Assembly (NCBI GenBank): GCA_930367205.1
Contig: OV884011.1
Span: 110,537,139-110,601,138 of the forward strand
Source of the DNA: Acanthosoma haemorrhoidale
Taxonomy: Eukaryota > Arthropoda > Insecta > Hemiptera > Acanthosomatidae
Length of the DNA: 64,000 nucleotides
Reading direction: 5' to 3'
The position numbers and the translations under genes are program-made. This document shows positions 21,591 to 33,850 of this stretch, piece by piece (positions within the stretch are counted from its first letter, which is position 1; every line of letters starts with the position of its first letter). The notes beneath the pieces are model-generated. The model ran no database searches and was not told the origin of the DNA. It saw nothing but the letters and a program-made list of their open reading frames with translations.

Positions 21591-22979
21591 TCCTTCCGAC
21601 TCCTTATCCATTCTCCTTTGGAATGCGAATGGTGTTCGCACCCACACTAACGAACTGACAGCACTACTCCACGGCAAGAACATCGACGTAGCTCTTATTA
21701 CAGAAACAAGACTTACGAGTAAACGGCCATTTACGGGTCGACAGTACCAGACTTATCGAAGTGTTCACCCAGATGGAAGAGCTCATGCAGGTACCACAGA
21801 CATTGCCCAAAAGTCCATTTCACATCACATAGTTCCTTTGTTAGCACATGATTTCCTACAGTCCACTGCAGTGTCAATCGGCACCTTCACTTTTCCCCTT
21901 ACACTAGCATCAGTGTACTGCCCTCCCAATAAATCCATTACCCAATAAGTCCGATTGGCCTACTCCCTATCCTCTCAAAAATATTCGAGAAACTCCTATT
22001 AATACGTCTACTTCCAATTGTTGAATGCAAAAACCTTTTTCCTACAAACAATTTTGGTTTCCATCAACGACATTCTACTGCTCAACAAGGGCAGTTTTTC
22101 GTTGTTGATCACATCTCCTCAGCTCTTGAAACCAAACAGTATTTCCCTGCTGTCTTTCTTGATATAGCTCAAGCTTTTGACAGGGTTGGGCATGCAGGTT
22201 TGCTCTAGAAACTCTCCCATAAAAGCAGGAGTTCCACAGGGTAGTGTCCTGGGTCCTGTCCTCTTTAACCTTTACACCACTGATGTCCTCTCTACCCCCA
22301 ATTCCTTCTTGGCCACATTTGCAGATGACCCTGCAGTCTTGTCATCCCACCCAGACCCCAATATAGCATCTCATAACCTTCAAAAACACCTTGATCAGAA
22401 CGAGTATTGGTGCAGCTAATGGCGGATCAAAGTTAATGAAGCAGAATGTTCCCACATTACCTTCACCCTCTGTCGGAAGTCTTGTCCATTAGTTTATTTT
22501 AATTCTATTCCTCTCCCTGTATCTGATACAGTACGGTACTTAGGCTTCCATCTCGGCAAACGACTGACCTTGAACCCACATACGAGGCTAAAAAGACAAG
22601 AACTAAACAGACGCTTTGGGCAACTGTACAGACTACTTCAAAGGACATCCCATCTCTCAATAGAAAATAAATTACTATACAAAGTTATACCTAAGCCGAT
22701 CTGGACATACGGAATAGAGCTATAGGGGACAGCAAACAAGTTGAACATCAAGCGTATCCAATCATTTCAATCAAAAGTCCTGAGAACAATAGTAAATGCC
22801 CCTTATTACATCAGCAACAAAACTCTTCATAACGACCTTAATATACCCTACATTCTAAAACTCATCCCTTCCTAGTTCATGAAATTCTATTGCGACCTAT
22901 CTAACCACCCTAATCTCGTAGCACAGTCATTACACTGCACCGCGCACAACTATAACCTCCCCAGATACTGAAACGTCAG
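21591..22979 (+). pseudogene. LINE ORF2 remnant with large deletions
   Basis: The endonuclease start (LLWNANGVRTHTNEL region, about 21615) is joined at about 21942 to the RT fingers. A second deletion near 22209 removes about 110 bp between motif A (QAFDRV) and motif B (AGVPQGSVLGPVLFNLY). The catalytic box is FADD followed by Pro. Stops are frequent downstream. It is plainly non-functional. Confidence 0.87.
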
Positions 22980-23300
22980 CGGCTTCGTGACCTGCTATGA
23001 ATGCGTGACAGTGGCCAGTTTCTCCAATCATGTCTTGAGCATCATTGGCTCTCGCGCTCTTCGTCAGCCTATATTGGCTCGTATCCGGTGACGAGGCTGA
23101 CGGAGGAGCGTGGGAGACTTCCTCTTGCGATTTGGGAGGCCTCTGGGTTGTTTGTAAATATTGTATAAATGAGTGAGTGAATCATGAATTGTAAATATGA
23201 TATGAATGATAACTTTTACCTCAATTACTTTAATAATAAAATAATATTTTATGTTTTAAGGCAGATGGAATTTTCAGCACAATAAAGAGGTGAATATACT

Positions 23301-23781
23301 TATTCATTTATTTATTATTTATTCTTGCATTTTAATTGAGACCATTTGAATCATTTTATGCAATACTTTATTTAGAGATCTGTTATGTGAAAAATGTTCA
23401 ACCTTACAAACGTTTGTTGTGAAAGTTTAGCAAAATATTTTCATTCCGTTGTCGTATTTGTAACATTAATATTTATACAGTATTTTCCGTTTTTATTTGT
23501 GACTAGTCTGTTGATATTATCTATATAACCATTTTTACAGTGTTATAGATTCCTAAAGATATTAGATTTCGATTGTTTTTAATACGTTTCCTTTTTGTTT
23601 CCTTAACCTCAAGCCGTTTATTTATCTAATGACTGTTACAGCTCAAACATATGAAGAAGACGCCATAGTCTATCGGAAACTTTCGGGTGGAGATCTATAA
23701 AGCTGTGGAGAGACAGGAGGTGTTTATTTCTTAATGGTTGGAAAGCTTTTGAAGAACATTTATGTTATTTAAAACCTAAAT
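23301..23781. other. AT-rich spacer, no gene seen
   Basis: No assignable content. It ends at the TATAC target duplication of the next LTR. Confidence 0.5.
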
Positions 23782-23786
23782 TATAC

Positions 23787-24623
23787 TGTAGCGACCGCTA
23801 ACTGCATAAGATAAATTACCCTATACTCTATTGTATATATATATATTGTAAACAAATGTAAATAACATAAACAAAATAAATTGTAGACATGAGATGGGTC
23901 ACAGCTGTCAGTCCCTCCTACCTGGGACTGACGGCTGTGGCCAGATGGGACCGCAAGACCCTGCCAGCCCTCCCAGAGGACAAAGAAGTCACGTACCATT
24001 GGTTACACCAATCTCGATGATGGTTGGCTAAGGACAAGGCTGGCCGGGTACTTAAGGCGGCGGTCTAGCCCCTGTAAATCATTCGCTCCTGGCAACTACT
24101 CACTGGCGTGGCTACCCTGCTTGAAACTCTGAAAACCTGGCTGCTTCTTTATGAAAAACCTCTACATCTCTCTCTCCTAACCTCACTATGTTTTAGTCCG
24201 ACGTCGTCAGGCCCCACACCATCCCAGTGGGAATCTCTGCCTTCGTCTCGCTAAACCTAGCACTTCCTTGGGAGAGATCTCTCCCTCGCGGACGACGGTT
24301 GCCGTGGTCCTGCAAATTTTCCGAGCAGTCCTCCTGTGGTAATCCAGTCTGCCTCTCTCCGGTTCACACTCGCCTTTGGGATCCGGACGGTTTTCACCTA
24401 CCCTCAGATACCGAGTGTGAATTCGTGGTCATTCCAAGACCACATAAACTACCCTGTACCTCTTCTCCTGAACATAGTGCACTGTCGGGGCACATACCTA
24501 TCAAAAAATGGAGTCAGATAGTAAAGCCGTCATGACACGATTGTCCAGGTTATAAACTCAAACAACCCTCACTTGTCACCAGGGGCTAGGGTGACCAGGC
24601 ACCCCCCTCGTGACGACCCGACA
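23787..24623 (+). mobile_element. Solo LTR, U3 type A, long form
   Basis: 837 bp from TGTAGCGACCGCTAAC to ...GTGACGACCCGACA, with a perfect 5-bp duplication TATAC (23782-23786 and 24624-24628). The 5' part differs from type B: it has ATACTCTATTGTATATATAT and a GC-richer leader. It then carries the shared block from CTATGTTTTAGTCCG to the end. This copy is the best reference for the complete type A LTR. Confidence 0.95.
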
Positions 24624-24628
24624 TATAC

Positions 24629-27600
24629 CATCTATTCCAATCCTACCCCTTATTTTATATTACCATCTATTGCTTAAAATACTACATATTACGGTGAGTT
24701 ATAGTACAAGTCGACCACCCGGCACTAAAAGGCAAAAGTGCGCACATTCGGACAATTAGCAGCTTTCTTCTGCTACCAGCTCACAATGAGACTGAAAACG
24801 GCCGGACCATTTCGTTTCCGATTGAATTATTTCAGGGCTCTATTCTAGCGGCGTTTCGAACTGAACCGAGCTCGGATCCAGTACTACTCCGGCATTTCAA
24901 GGCATCAATTCCCAACAACATTTTGATATCTCGGTGGGATTTTAAGGGCTGCACCTTTTCTCCACTATAAATTATATTTCAGTAGTGCTAGGGTAAAACG
25001 AAAAAAGGTAAAAGGATAAATACCTTATTATTAACAAAAAGCCCAAGATAAAATTTTTTCAGGTCATTGTGAAGGCTAGATAGATTCTAGTGCACATTAA
25101 TCAATCAATGGTGTCTGACATACCTTTTGAACTTGAAAGAAAGGAAACAGTCAAATAAAATAATTAAAATGAGATTCGAGCCTCAAAACTGTAGGTGATT
25201 AGTTTTTGAATAACTTCACATTGCTTATAATAATATTCAAAATATTTGGTTATAGTGAAAATAATGATAGGAAAAAATAATTAAATTAAAAACACTTAAG
25301 AGAATTTTATATAAGACAAACTTATACTATATAATTATTCATAAAGCTATGAGTACAATAATCATCTGTATACTTCAGTATTTTATGATCAAATATCTCG
25401 AGAATTAATTACAAGATGATCACTATAGAGCTATAAAAACAGCTATAAAATTTTCCAGCTGCTTGTTCCTGTTCATTACTTAACTGTGAATTCGCCTGAT
25501 TCTGAGGATATCCAATTACCTAGCCTTCTCAAGATTCTCTATCTACACCATTCTCATTTAATGTGAACAATTAAACGACTTTATTCGATGGAGTGAAATA
25601 AAGTGAATAAGATATTAAGTGAATAGAAATGTAGTAAAGAGTGAATGAGCACATAACCAAATGATTCAAAACACTATTCTGCTAATTAACTAATGATATA
25701 TAAATGTTTAATGTCTCATAATAAAATAATAGAATTAATGTGCCCACTAAGTACTTACATATATGTATTAATAATGATGTATCATTATGATTAATACATT
25801 ATTACGGTTAAAAAGACTTATTTATAATAAAGTTGTATACAAACGTACCACTGACCAGTAGTAAATACCTTCAGTCTCTTAGTTATGTTAAATTCATTTT
25901 TATTTTGAAATCAATATTTTTTACCCATATTCTCATGATGTATTTTAATAACCAACACGATTGGAAGGTGAGACAAATAATTCAAAAGAGATATTTAGAA
26001 CTTTTTGATAATTTGGGAACATGTGGAAAGAAAGTGTGCCACCAACTCAACACACCTTAAATGTTATAAGGTTGTTTTCGCGGTTTTTCCACGTCAACAT
26101 ATTCAACTTAATAAAAACATCTTGAGCAGATTTTGTAAAGCATATTGTATGAATTAACATAAGTGTGAACTGTATTGAGTGAGTGAAATTGTCTATTAGG
26201 TTTGAATGAGATTTTAAATAACAATTGCAAATTGAAATTTTACAAATTAAAAACTTTCTCAACCAAAAAAAAACTGTAATAACCTATAACTAAAAAATAA
26301 CGATCTCAGTTATTATAAACAATCAGCGTCTTTGTTTTTTTCAGGATAAAATTCACTTCCGAAGCCTATACGTTAAGTGCACGATTTATATTTGGCCTGG
26401 AGATTTTAAGAGTGCTCAAACGCCTAGTTAGGGGAAACAAATGCTGGTTTTTAGAACTTTAGAGTCAACTAGAGATAGAACTATCAGGGTAATCTACCTA
26501 CCTAGGTAATTTGAAAATTGAGTTTAATGGGTACTCAATATTTTCTGTTGGGACGTCGTAGCATTTTATCAACCATTTCTTTAACTTATATAAACAAATT
26601 AAAGCACAAAATTGATGGGTTTTTTTACACACAATTGTTGATTGTTTCATATTAAATTTTAAATGGAATGAACCACTTTTCCTACCTTGTAAAGAAATAC
26701 AACTTTTCTTTAAACCGCAGATTTATACAAGACCTATAAGAAACTAACAAAAAATAAAATAGATTTGGACTGAAGAAAAAAGACGATAACGATTCAGTGG
26801 GAACAACCATTCAAATCAATTATTTTTAATAAGGTACCTTTCACCAGCACCAATATATATCTATGGAAAGGTGTAATGGATTCCTGCTAAGCGATAACGG
26901 AGTTATATTGATAATCACAAGGGTCTTACTGATACTACCCGAAACTACCAGAGAGGAGAAACTTTACACAACACAAAACAGAAGGATGAAGGGTGGTCTA
27001 TAGAGGTCAACTAATTGTAATTTGATACTCCAAGCTAATGACAGTCCTTAAGGGTTTCTAAAACACTACATTTATGTCATTATAACGTCATCTAATAGGA
27101 TTTTAAATTTCATAAAAATAATAATTGGATTAACATTTAAATGATTTAGTTCCCTAACGATTCATCACGAAAATGGAGAAAAATTCTCAGATTTTATTTC
27201 TATATTAATAATTATAATTAAAGAATAGTTTCGGCCAAATACTAATTACAAGAGACTCTGAATAAGACAAATATTTTTATTAAAAGGAAGCATACGTACT
27301 AATCTATAAGCCAGAAGGAAAATAATTGTGTCCATGAAATAATCATTTATTTTATGATGCCATGCAGACAGACGTTTTGCCATCATATCTAGCTTTTTTT
27401 CCTTCTGCCTATTTAACCAATTTATAGTCCCAACAAAAAATATTATAATGTAAGCAGAAACTTTATTTATATAAAGTATAGTGAATTTTACACCCTTTTA
27501 GTCCTCCCTGATATTTTTTCATAATAACGGTGGCCAAAGCTAGAAAAATCTGATTTTTATTTAGAAAACTGCTTTCAAAACATGGTTTTTCACCTTGGAA

Positions 27601-28779
27601 ATGGTTGCTTTTGTTTTTGTTGCGTTTTATTTTGTCATAGCTGTGCAATGACATATTTAAGAACCGGTTACATGCATATTGTTGTCTGCATGAAAAGCAA
27701 TATAATATTTCGGTAACACCGATACTCCATCTTCAATCGCAGGCTTGAAAGACGTGTTATAAATACAACACAGAATTTGATTTTTTTTTTAAACCAAATT
27801 AAATCTACTCTCCCAGGTGAGAATTGAACATACTCCAGTGTGGTCTATCGAAACTCTACATCATTATATGATATGTTGCTCTACAGCTTTAGAATTGCTG
27901 TTTATAGATTGGAGCCCCCAAACGTTCTCACCGCACATACTTTATATTTCCTGAAAAAATAACGGGTTAGTTAATTTTCGAATATTTTCATCTTATGGTA
28001 GATGTATTGATGGTATGGTACCGGTGTATGTTGAAACATACTAGGACAATAAAAAAGCTCTGGAGGAAGTTTAGCAAACTGGGTCATTTGGATCATTTCG
28101 ATTATTCTGTTAGATTGGATGGACTCAAAAAATCTCGTTTATGAAATATTTAATTGAATGATATAATTTCAATGAGATTAAAAAAGAAAGGTTTTGAGAG
28201 CTATTAATATATTTTCCAACTTTCCAAGCTAGTTGGTTCTTTTTCAAGTAAGAATACAGCTAAATCTTTCTTTTGGGGGGGGGGGGACGAAAAGGTGGTT
28301 TTCAGGAACCAAGATTGCTTAGCAATGACGTGAAATATTTTTGACTAGCTTTATTTTCACAAGCATTTTAGTTGAACTGTCCTTGAATACCGCAAATAAC
28401 TCTTGACACAATTTTGTTTGTTCCTTAAAAAAGGAAGTTTTTAGCAAGCAAAATGATTATCTATTTTCATTGAATATTATTTTCACAATAATGTTATTAT
28501 TTTTTTATACAATGCTTGATACCGTTAGTTTTTTACACTTCCTATGCCCTTAAGTCTTTTAATGCAATGTGGTTGGTTTGAAAAAAATCAGTTAACTGAT
28601 TCTTGAAGCAGCTTGTCTTCAAAAATGAATAATGATAATAGGGTTGATTTTTTTTACTAATATAACGCGATAATTTCATTCATTTTTTTTATTTATTTAA
28701 TCTTTTCATGAGGTTAAGTGTGGTATATTAGCTGACATTTACCGAAAGTTTGGTAAATCCAAGAGACAAGTTGACGAGA
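24629..28779. other. 4-kb AT-rich region, no gene seen
   Basis: Translations in six frames give only short, low-complexity frames (for example 25833-26060, 26047-26262, 27463-27654). A stretch near 26140-26200 resembles 50020-50085 (GCATATTGTATGAA followed by AAGTGTGAAC-like sequence), indicating a minor dispersed repeat. A tRNA-like box B (TGTTCAATTCTC on the minus strand near 27825) is possible but weak. A run of 12 G is at about 28266-28277. Confidence 0.4.
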
Positions 28780-28960
28780 GACGACTGGCGTGCGATGTGT
28801 AGAACGTGCTAGGAGGCTGGGCGCAGACGACTGCACAGCTGGGCTTCCAGACAGACACTGGCGCTGTGCAGGTCCGACCGGCGCACAGCCCCGCCTTCCG
28901 CTCCATCCTGTTGCATCCAGCCGCTCTCCAGGACTATTATCCCCCAGACCTTAGAGTGAT
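28780..28960. other. GC-rich island, candidate exon or promoter
   Basis: A sharp rise in G+C with several CpG in an otherwise AT-rich region. On the plus strand a frame from 28803 to 28985 reads NVLGGWAQTTAQLGFQTDTG and continues with a balanced composition to ...LQDYYPPDL. A TAG just before it (28800-28802) could be a 3' splice site, though without a polypyrimidine tract. A minus-strand frame is also open. Family unknown; exon status is a guess. Confidence 0.3.
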
Positions 28961-31020
28961 TGTAATTCTAGTGGGATGGGCATAGATAAAATACGAGGCA
29001 TTTCCTAAGCTACCATGGCAAACTGTAGGATGTTTTGATGACAAATTAACAGATTAAACATTAATGTCTTTTTTTTTCTAGGGAAATTTATCCCCTTAAA
29101 AACTAGCGCTAGGTAAATGAAATTTGGGATCATTCAGCTTGAGAGGTTTTCTTGACATAGCACGTACCTGTTGTTTTTTTTATTTCTCATGACAGTATTG
29201 GTGAAACCGAACATTCTGTGCAACATTCATCTCTGGTATTTTTAAATAAGAAAAATAACAACTCTAATAATAAGTCATTGGTATTTAAGCTGGATGTGAT
29301 AGATTAAATGCCACCATGTTTTAAATTTTCAAAATTGGAATATATTTTTATATTGGCTGCCCACGCTACATCTATAAAACTACTGCTAAACGTTGACTAA
29401 AAAAACTCTCCGAACAGAGAAGTAGTTTTGACTTTGCTACGATGGCATAAAACAAAAAATAAAAAATTATAAAGTCACAGTTATTGAAACAAAATAACAA
29501 AATGTATACATACAAATTAAATTCTAGAACCTTGCAATGCCAAACGACCATCGATAAAAATATTCATAACCATTTTAAAACACTATAAGTAAATTAATAA
29601 TATTATAATTGCAGATCCTTTCAAATTCTTGATTTTTGAACTTCAAACTTTAAATATATATATATATATATATACGTATATGTACTTAAATTATGTTTAA
29701 TCGTTGATTCATGACAATAGATAAATTTTAATTAAAACATACAATTAAAACCCATTAAAATACCCAAATGAATGGAAATTGCATAAATATTAAAAAGTTC
29801 CATACATATATTTAAGATCAGCAAAAATAGTCTTATTTTACGATAGCAAATTTAGATTTTTGTATGCACGCTCTAGCATCCGGCCCCAAAGTATAAGAAA
29901 CCTCTGCCTGGCATGTGGGTCTGGTGTGTCACTGGGATCTCACCCGGCTTCTAGTAGGCCCCGGTGTTCAATTGAGCGTTCGTAGGCTCTACTAGAATAT
30001 ATGTACCCAAACCACAGGGCGTTGATGAACAATTGGTTTCACGCCTATAAAAACTAAAATCTATACATCCTTGACTCACAATACAAAATAGATATGAGAA
30101 TAATTAAAAGCGGGAAATAAAAAGCAATTACGCTTTGTTACAACTTAGGCCCTGTTACTGGCTAAAATTCTTGATAGATAACTCTATAAACAATAAAGCC
30201 GGAAAAATAATGATTTCTCCTAGGCCCAGATGTGCAGAGCTAATAAATAAACTTAAGGAATTAAAGTAATAAAAAGCTATCTTTATGTGACTGGTCAAGC
30301 TGATCAAAATGTGCTAATGCAACTGATTCAAGTGAATTAGGAAAATGAAATAAGGGATATCTGTATGCTGCATCCAAAACTCTGTTAGAATATAATGGGG
30401 AACCTTCACCCACTAAAAATTATTTTTTGTAATAAGGTATAACAAACAATAGATGTTTCCTTTCAGGTGCCAACAGCAAAAGTGATCTTTCCAAAGTCAC
30501 TTGTAGAAGCACCTTGAAGCAAGCCACCAATTAAAAATTGTGTCATACGGATTACTCAGATAGGTTTCAAGCCAGCCAGCGGGAACATTTAAATTTCCTT
30601 TTTTTTTTCAAAACTCTTCGTTCTATATACAGAGAGTGAATTACAGATTCCACAAAATGGAATATTGGAATACACTAAATTCTAGAAAAAAAAAATAACA
30701 AATAAAAAAAAAAAGCTTGTTAGTCTACGGTTCCGTTTGAGTGAGTAGGTGAGATTGTATGTCGCATACTATGGCGTGTGTCTGGAATATTTCTCCTTAT
30801 AAAGATAATTGGAGTAGGTAGTATTTAATTTAATTTCTACGTTCTCTGAGTTGTTCTGGAGGGGTTTATTTCTACTGCTGTGTAAAAGTTCTACAACAGC
30901 TGGGCTCAAAGGTCTCCTGAATGTGTGATATTCGAGAAGAATACCCTCTCACCACATATGTTCTTACACCTGTTCTTAGGTTGTCTGTACTTTCTATCCA
31001 TTTATGTAGAGTCACGCCAC
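28961..31020. other. No gene seen
   Basis: AT-rich, with a TA dinucleotide run at about 29655-29674. A GC-richer patch at 29870-30005 has a short inverted repeat CTAGTAG...CTACTAG (about 29950-29995) and no coding frame. Confidence 0.4.
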
Positions 31021-31471
31021 AACTTAATTCGTTTTGATCTGACTCCATAAGATCTTATAAGGTGTGCCCCGACAAAGCACTATGTTCAGGAGACGAGGAA
31101 CAGGGTGGGTTTACCAATAGCTTATGTGGTCTTGGAATGACCACGAATTCAAACTCGGTGTCTAAGGGTAGGTGAAAACCGTCCGGATACCAAAGGCGAG
31201 TGTGAGCCGGAGAGAAGTAGACTGGATTGCCGTGGGAGACGCTGCTAGGTTTGAATATGTTCCTGTTTGTAGGGCCACGGCAACCGTCGTCCTCAAGGGA
31301 GAGGTCTCTCCCAAGGAGGTGCTAGTTTTAGCGAGATGAAGGCAGAGATTCCAACTAGGAAGCTGTGGGGTTTGACGACGCCGGGCTAAAACATAGTGAG
31401 GTTAGGAGAGAGAGATGCAGAGGTAGTTGAATGAGAAGGCCATGGTTTGAGTAGAGCAGCAAGCGCCAGTC

Positions 31472-31473
<2 letters not shown>

Positions 31474-31534
<61 letters not shown>
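31474..31534. repeat. (GA)n microsatellite inside an LTR
   Basis: About 61 bp of uninterrupted GA on the plus strand. It sits where other LTR copies have a short CT-rich leader (for example near 8960 and 12820), so it is an expansion of a pre-existing LTR motif. Confidence 0.95.
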
Positions 31535-31535
<1 letters not shown>

Positions 31536-31589
31536 AGTGTTCTAAATGCCGGTTCGGTTCGTTCTTTGGTCCACCCTAAGACGCCCGGG

Positions 31590-31679
31590 TTATATAGGCA
31601 GACCAGCCATGGTGGAGAAGGTTCCCCCACTTGCGGCTGTTTCCCCCACTAGCTTCTCCCCCCTCTCTGACTGACGTCA
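31590..31679 (-). promoter_or_regulatory. LTR U3 promoter: CRE-like palindrome and TATA box
   Basis: TGACGTCA at 31672-31679 and TATATAA (minus strand) at 31590-31596, in the same order and similar spacing as the LTR at 12586. Confidence 0.5.
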
Positions 31680-31775
31680 TAAGCATTATAAAAAATATGA
31701 AAAAATAGATGGATACTTTCTGGGACGAGAAGAGGGGAATTTCTAATTATTCCCAATTAAGAGGTAACCATAACA

Positions 31776-33479
31776 GCGTCAAACGCTCAAAAAAAATGAT
31801 CAGTTGGTTACAAGTGCGGTGAATATTGTGGATGTGGTAAAACTTCTATTTTTAGATCAAGTAACTTTTTTTAAAGTTAACTGACAAACATTTCAATAAA
31901 GTTTCTGGTAATCAGCTAGATTAAGAGGCACTCACTGGTCTATTTTCTTTGTTTTTGAAATAGCATGAAGGTGTTGTCTAACAAAACTATTGCTGACGTT
32001 TAACTGTTTTGAAAGTTACATACTTGTCTGAAGTGGTCTCTACTCAATCCATTAATTCATCACCATCGAGCTTAGATGGCCTTCCACTTGCATTCCCGGA
32101 ATGAAATCTAAAACATACAGTTCTTTCATTCGAAGGGCTTCGAAGCATTATGTCCTAGTTTAAATTCATTTAAGAATATAAATTGTAATTGCTCAGATTC
32201 CATTGATAGAAGAAAATTACACAAATACTTTATAGTTCACAATAGACGGAAAGATAAAGCATTAAAACCCATTGTGTTAGTGTTTGCAATCAAGAGATGG
32301 GTTCTTACTTTAATAATTTTATCATAATAAATAAATTTTACTTTTTACATGTTCCAACACAATACTTGAGATTGTCTGGTGCAATGGCGAATCAACTAGC
32401 ATATTCATGGTATGTGTTATATGCACAGTGTTCGGCGAATCTGTGGACGTTTGTGAAATGAGCATTTGCATATTAAAGGTAATTTATGGTCGCTATTGTC
32501 AATATCCAGTTAAGTTGAAATTTTCCCAATAGAAATTTGTAACCTCTGACTTATCTTGTCCCAGTTTATAGTTATTAGTTAATGAAGGATCAGTCTCCTA
32601 GCAATGTCTTCTTCAATTAGTCAATAATACCCAGCGGTGTTATCTTAATTTAATAAATGCTTATGAAAGTAAGCGTAGCTATGTCTCTACATATCCTTTA
32701 CACTTTCTACGCCCATTATTTCATAAATGTTTTAAGTAAATGATTCTAATCAGTATTTTCAAAAATATAAACAATGGGATTCTATTTAATTAGCATTTTT
32801 GGTTCATTTAAAACAAGTGAACAATTTGCGATGCGAACAATTATAATTATTTATTAGCTTTCTAGGGTTTTGTATCTTTTTCCGGACAGAAACCCATTGT
32901 TTTTACCCTTTCTGTCTGCCCTAAGCCTGACCCAGCAACAGGCATTCAGTTTTACATATAGGTCACAACAAGGAAAATATGGCAATACCCATTATAAATG
33001 AGAAGTTCAACTTGTTAATTAATTGATTATTACTGATTTTTTTTTTAATTGTATATTATACTATAGGACTTGGCATCGTGGTTAGAAATGTGCCATTTAC
33101 GTTTTGTTTTGTAAAACCATGATCACAAAAATCCATTTAAAGTGTCATTAAAATCGTATTAGCCACTTTGATTCAACCAGTTTTTTTTTTTTCGAGGTGT
33201 ATTTTGCTGGCTGGTCTACTGCCCTATAATAATAAAAATATACCTAGCCATCAAGACCGATATGTAGCGCGGGATTGCCGACCATCATATACTTTTAAGC
33301 CCTGTCCCGTCTGGGGGAATATCAAACGGTTTTATTTCTAGCCGAGGACAGAATCTAATGCGTCCATTCAAGTTGTGGACTCTCCACTCCAATAGCGGTT
33401 ACCCCAGATTACGGATATATGGACGTCAGATTCGAGGACGGTTGTTGCAGAAAATTTCTGTCTGAAGGTCTTGGAATGA
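31776..33479. other. No gene seen
   Basis: AT-rich. Near 33064-33092 the sequence GGCATCGTGGTTAGAAATGT resembles a tRNA box A region but lacks a box B, so it is not called. Confidence 0.4.
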
Positions 33480-33850
33480 CTAACACCGGCTAAAACTATT
33501 GAAGCACTTGTTGGACCAACGTTCAAAACCACCATTGCCCCTTAAACTATTGACATTCAAACTGTTCCTAAAACCAATTTGAAGAAATCGAGCCTAAATT
33601 TATGGGTGCGTTAAGAAGTCTAACATCAGAACCATACATATTTCAAAAGCTCAAAGACTTTTCACAGGTGTAACGTTTTACCTGCTCTTCACACTAACCT
33701 CAACATTCTTTCACGACTGCATTAAAACATTATACAGACACTTTAACGACAAACTGCTCGGACACACAAACCCACTGATACAAGGGCTGTCTACACCTGA
33801 CAACTGGTAATATTCAACGACGACTGAGGAGCCGTTGGAATAGAGATCCT
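33480..33850 (+). pseudogene. Decayed tail of a Jockey-type LINE ORF2
   Basis: Translation in changing frames gives LTFKLFLKPI, then IYGCVKKSNIRTIH (compare LWGTAKKSNIKRIQ in the intact copies), and then FNDKLLGHTNPLIQGLSTP. It ends with a remnant of the RRRLRSRWNRDLLN-type C-terminus near 33830. This is a different, older family than LINE copy 1. Stops and frameshifts are frequent. Confidence 0.7.

Larger units (their letters stand above)
20619..23287 (+). mobile_element. Internally deleted Jockey LINE (copy 3)
   Basis: Same family and orientation as copy 1. It starts within ORF1, runs through the PRE_C2HC region, zinc knuckles and Pro/Ser tail (to 21590), the start of ORF2, and then jumps at about 21942 from the endonuclease to the reverse transcriptase (copy 1 positions about 3640 to 4812). 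It continues to the 3' UTR and the CACAATAAAG end. An 8-bp AATATACT occurs at 20511-20518 and 23293-23300 and may be a target duplication, though 8 bp in AT-rich DNA is weak evidence. Confidence 0.9.
31021..31775 (-). mobile_element. LTR copy, U3 type B, with expanded GA tract
   Basis: On the minus strand it starts TGTTATGGTTACC at 31775 and runs through the CRE palindrome, TATA box, CT tract and shared half. The extreme 3' end is missing or replaced: homology stops at about 31021, where the TGACGACCCGACA end is not found. No clear duplication was identified, so it is a truncated or rearranged copy. Confidence 0.85.

Noticed and set aside
27800..27900. Minus-strand tRNA-like sequence
   Set aside because: Only a partial box B (TGTTCAATTCTC) and a vague box A; no stem structure could be drawn.
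31355..31630. 91-codon minus-strand frame with a long Ser-Leu repeat
   Set aside because: The repeat is the translation of the (GA)n tract within an LTR.
30774..31775. Longer LTR from about 30779 with a GCGTG/GCGTC target duplication
   Set aside because: The flanking 5-mers are not identical and the sequence 30779-31020 does not match any other LTR copy.
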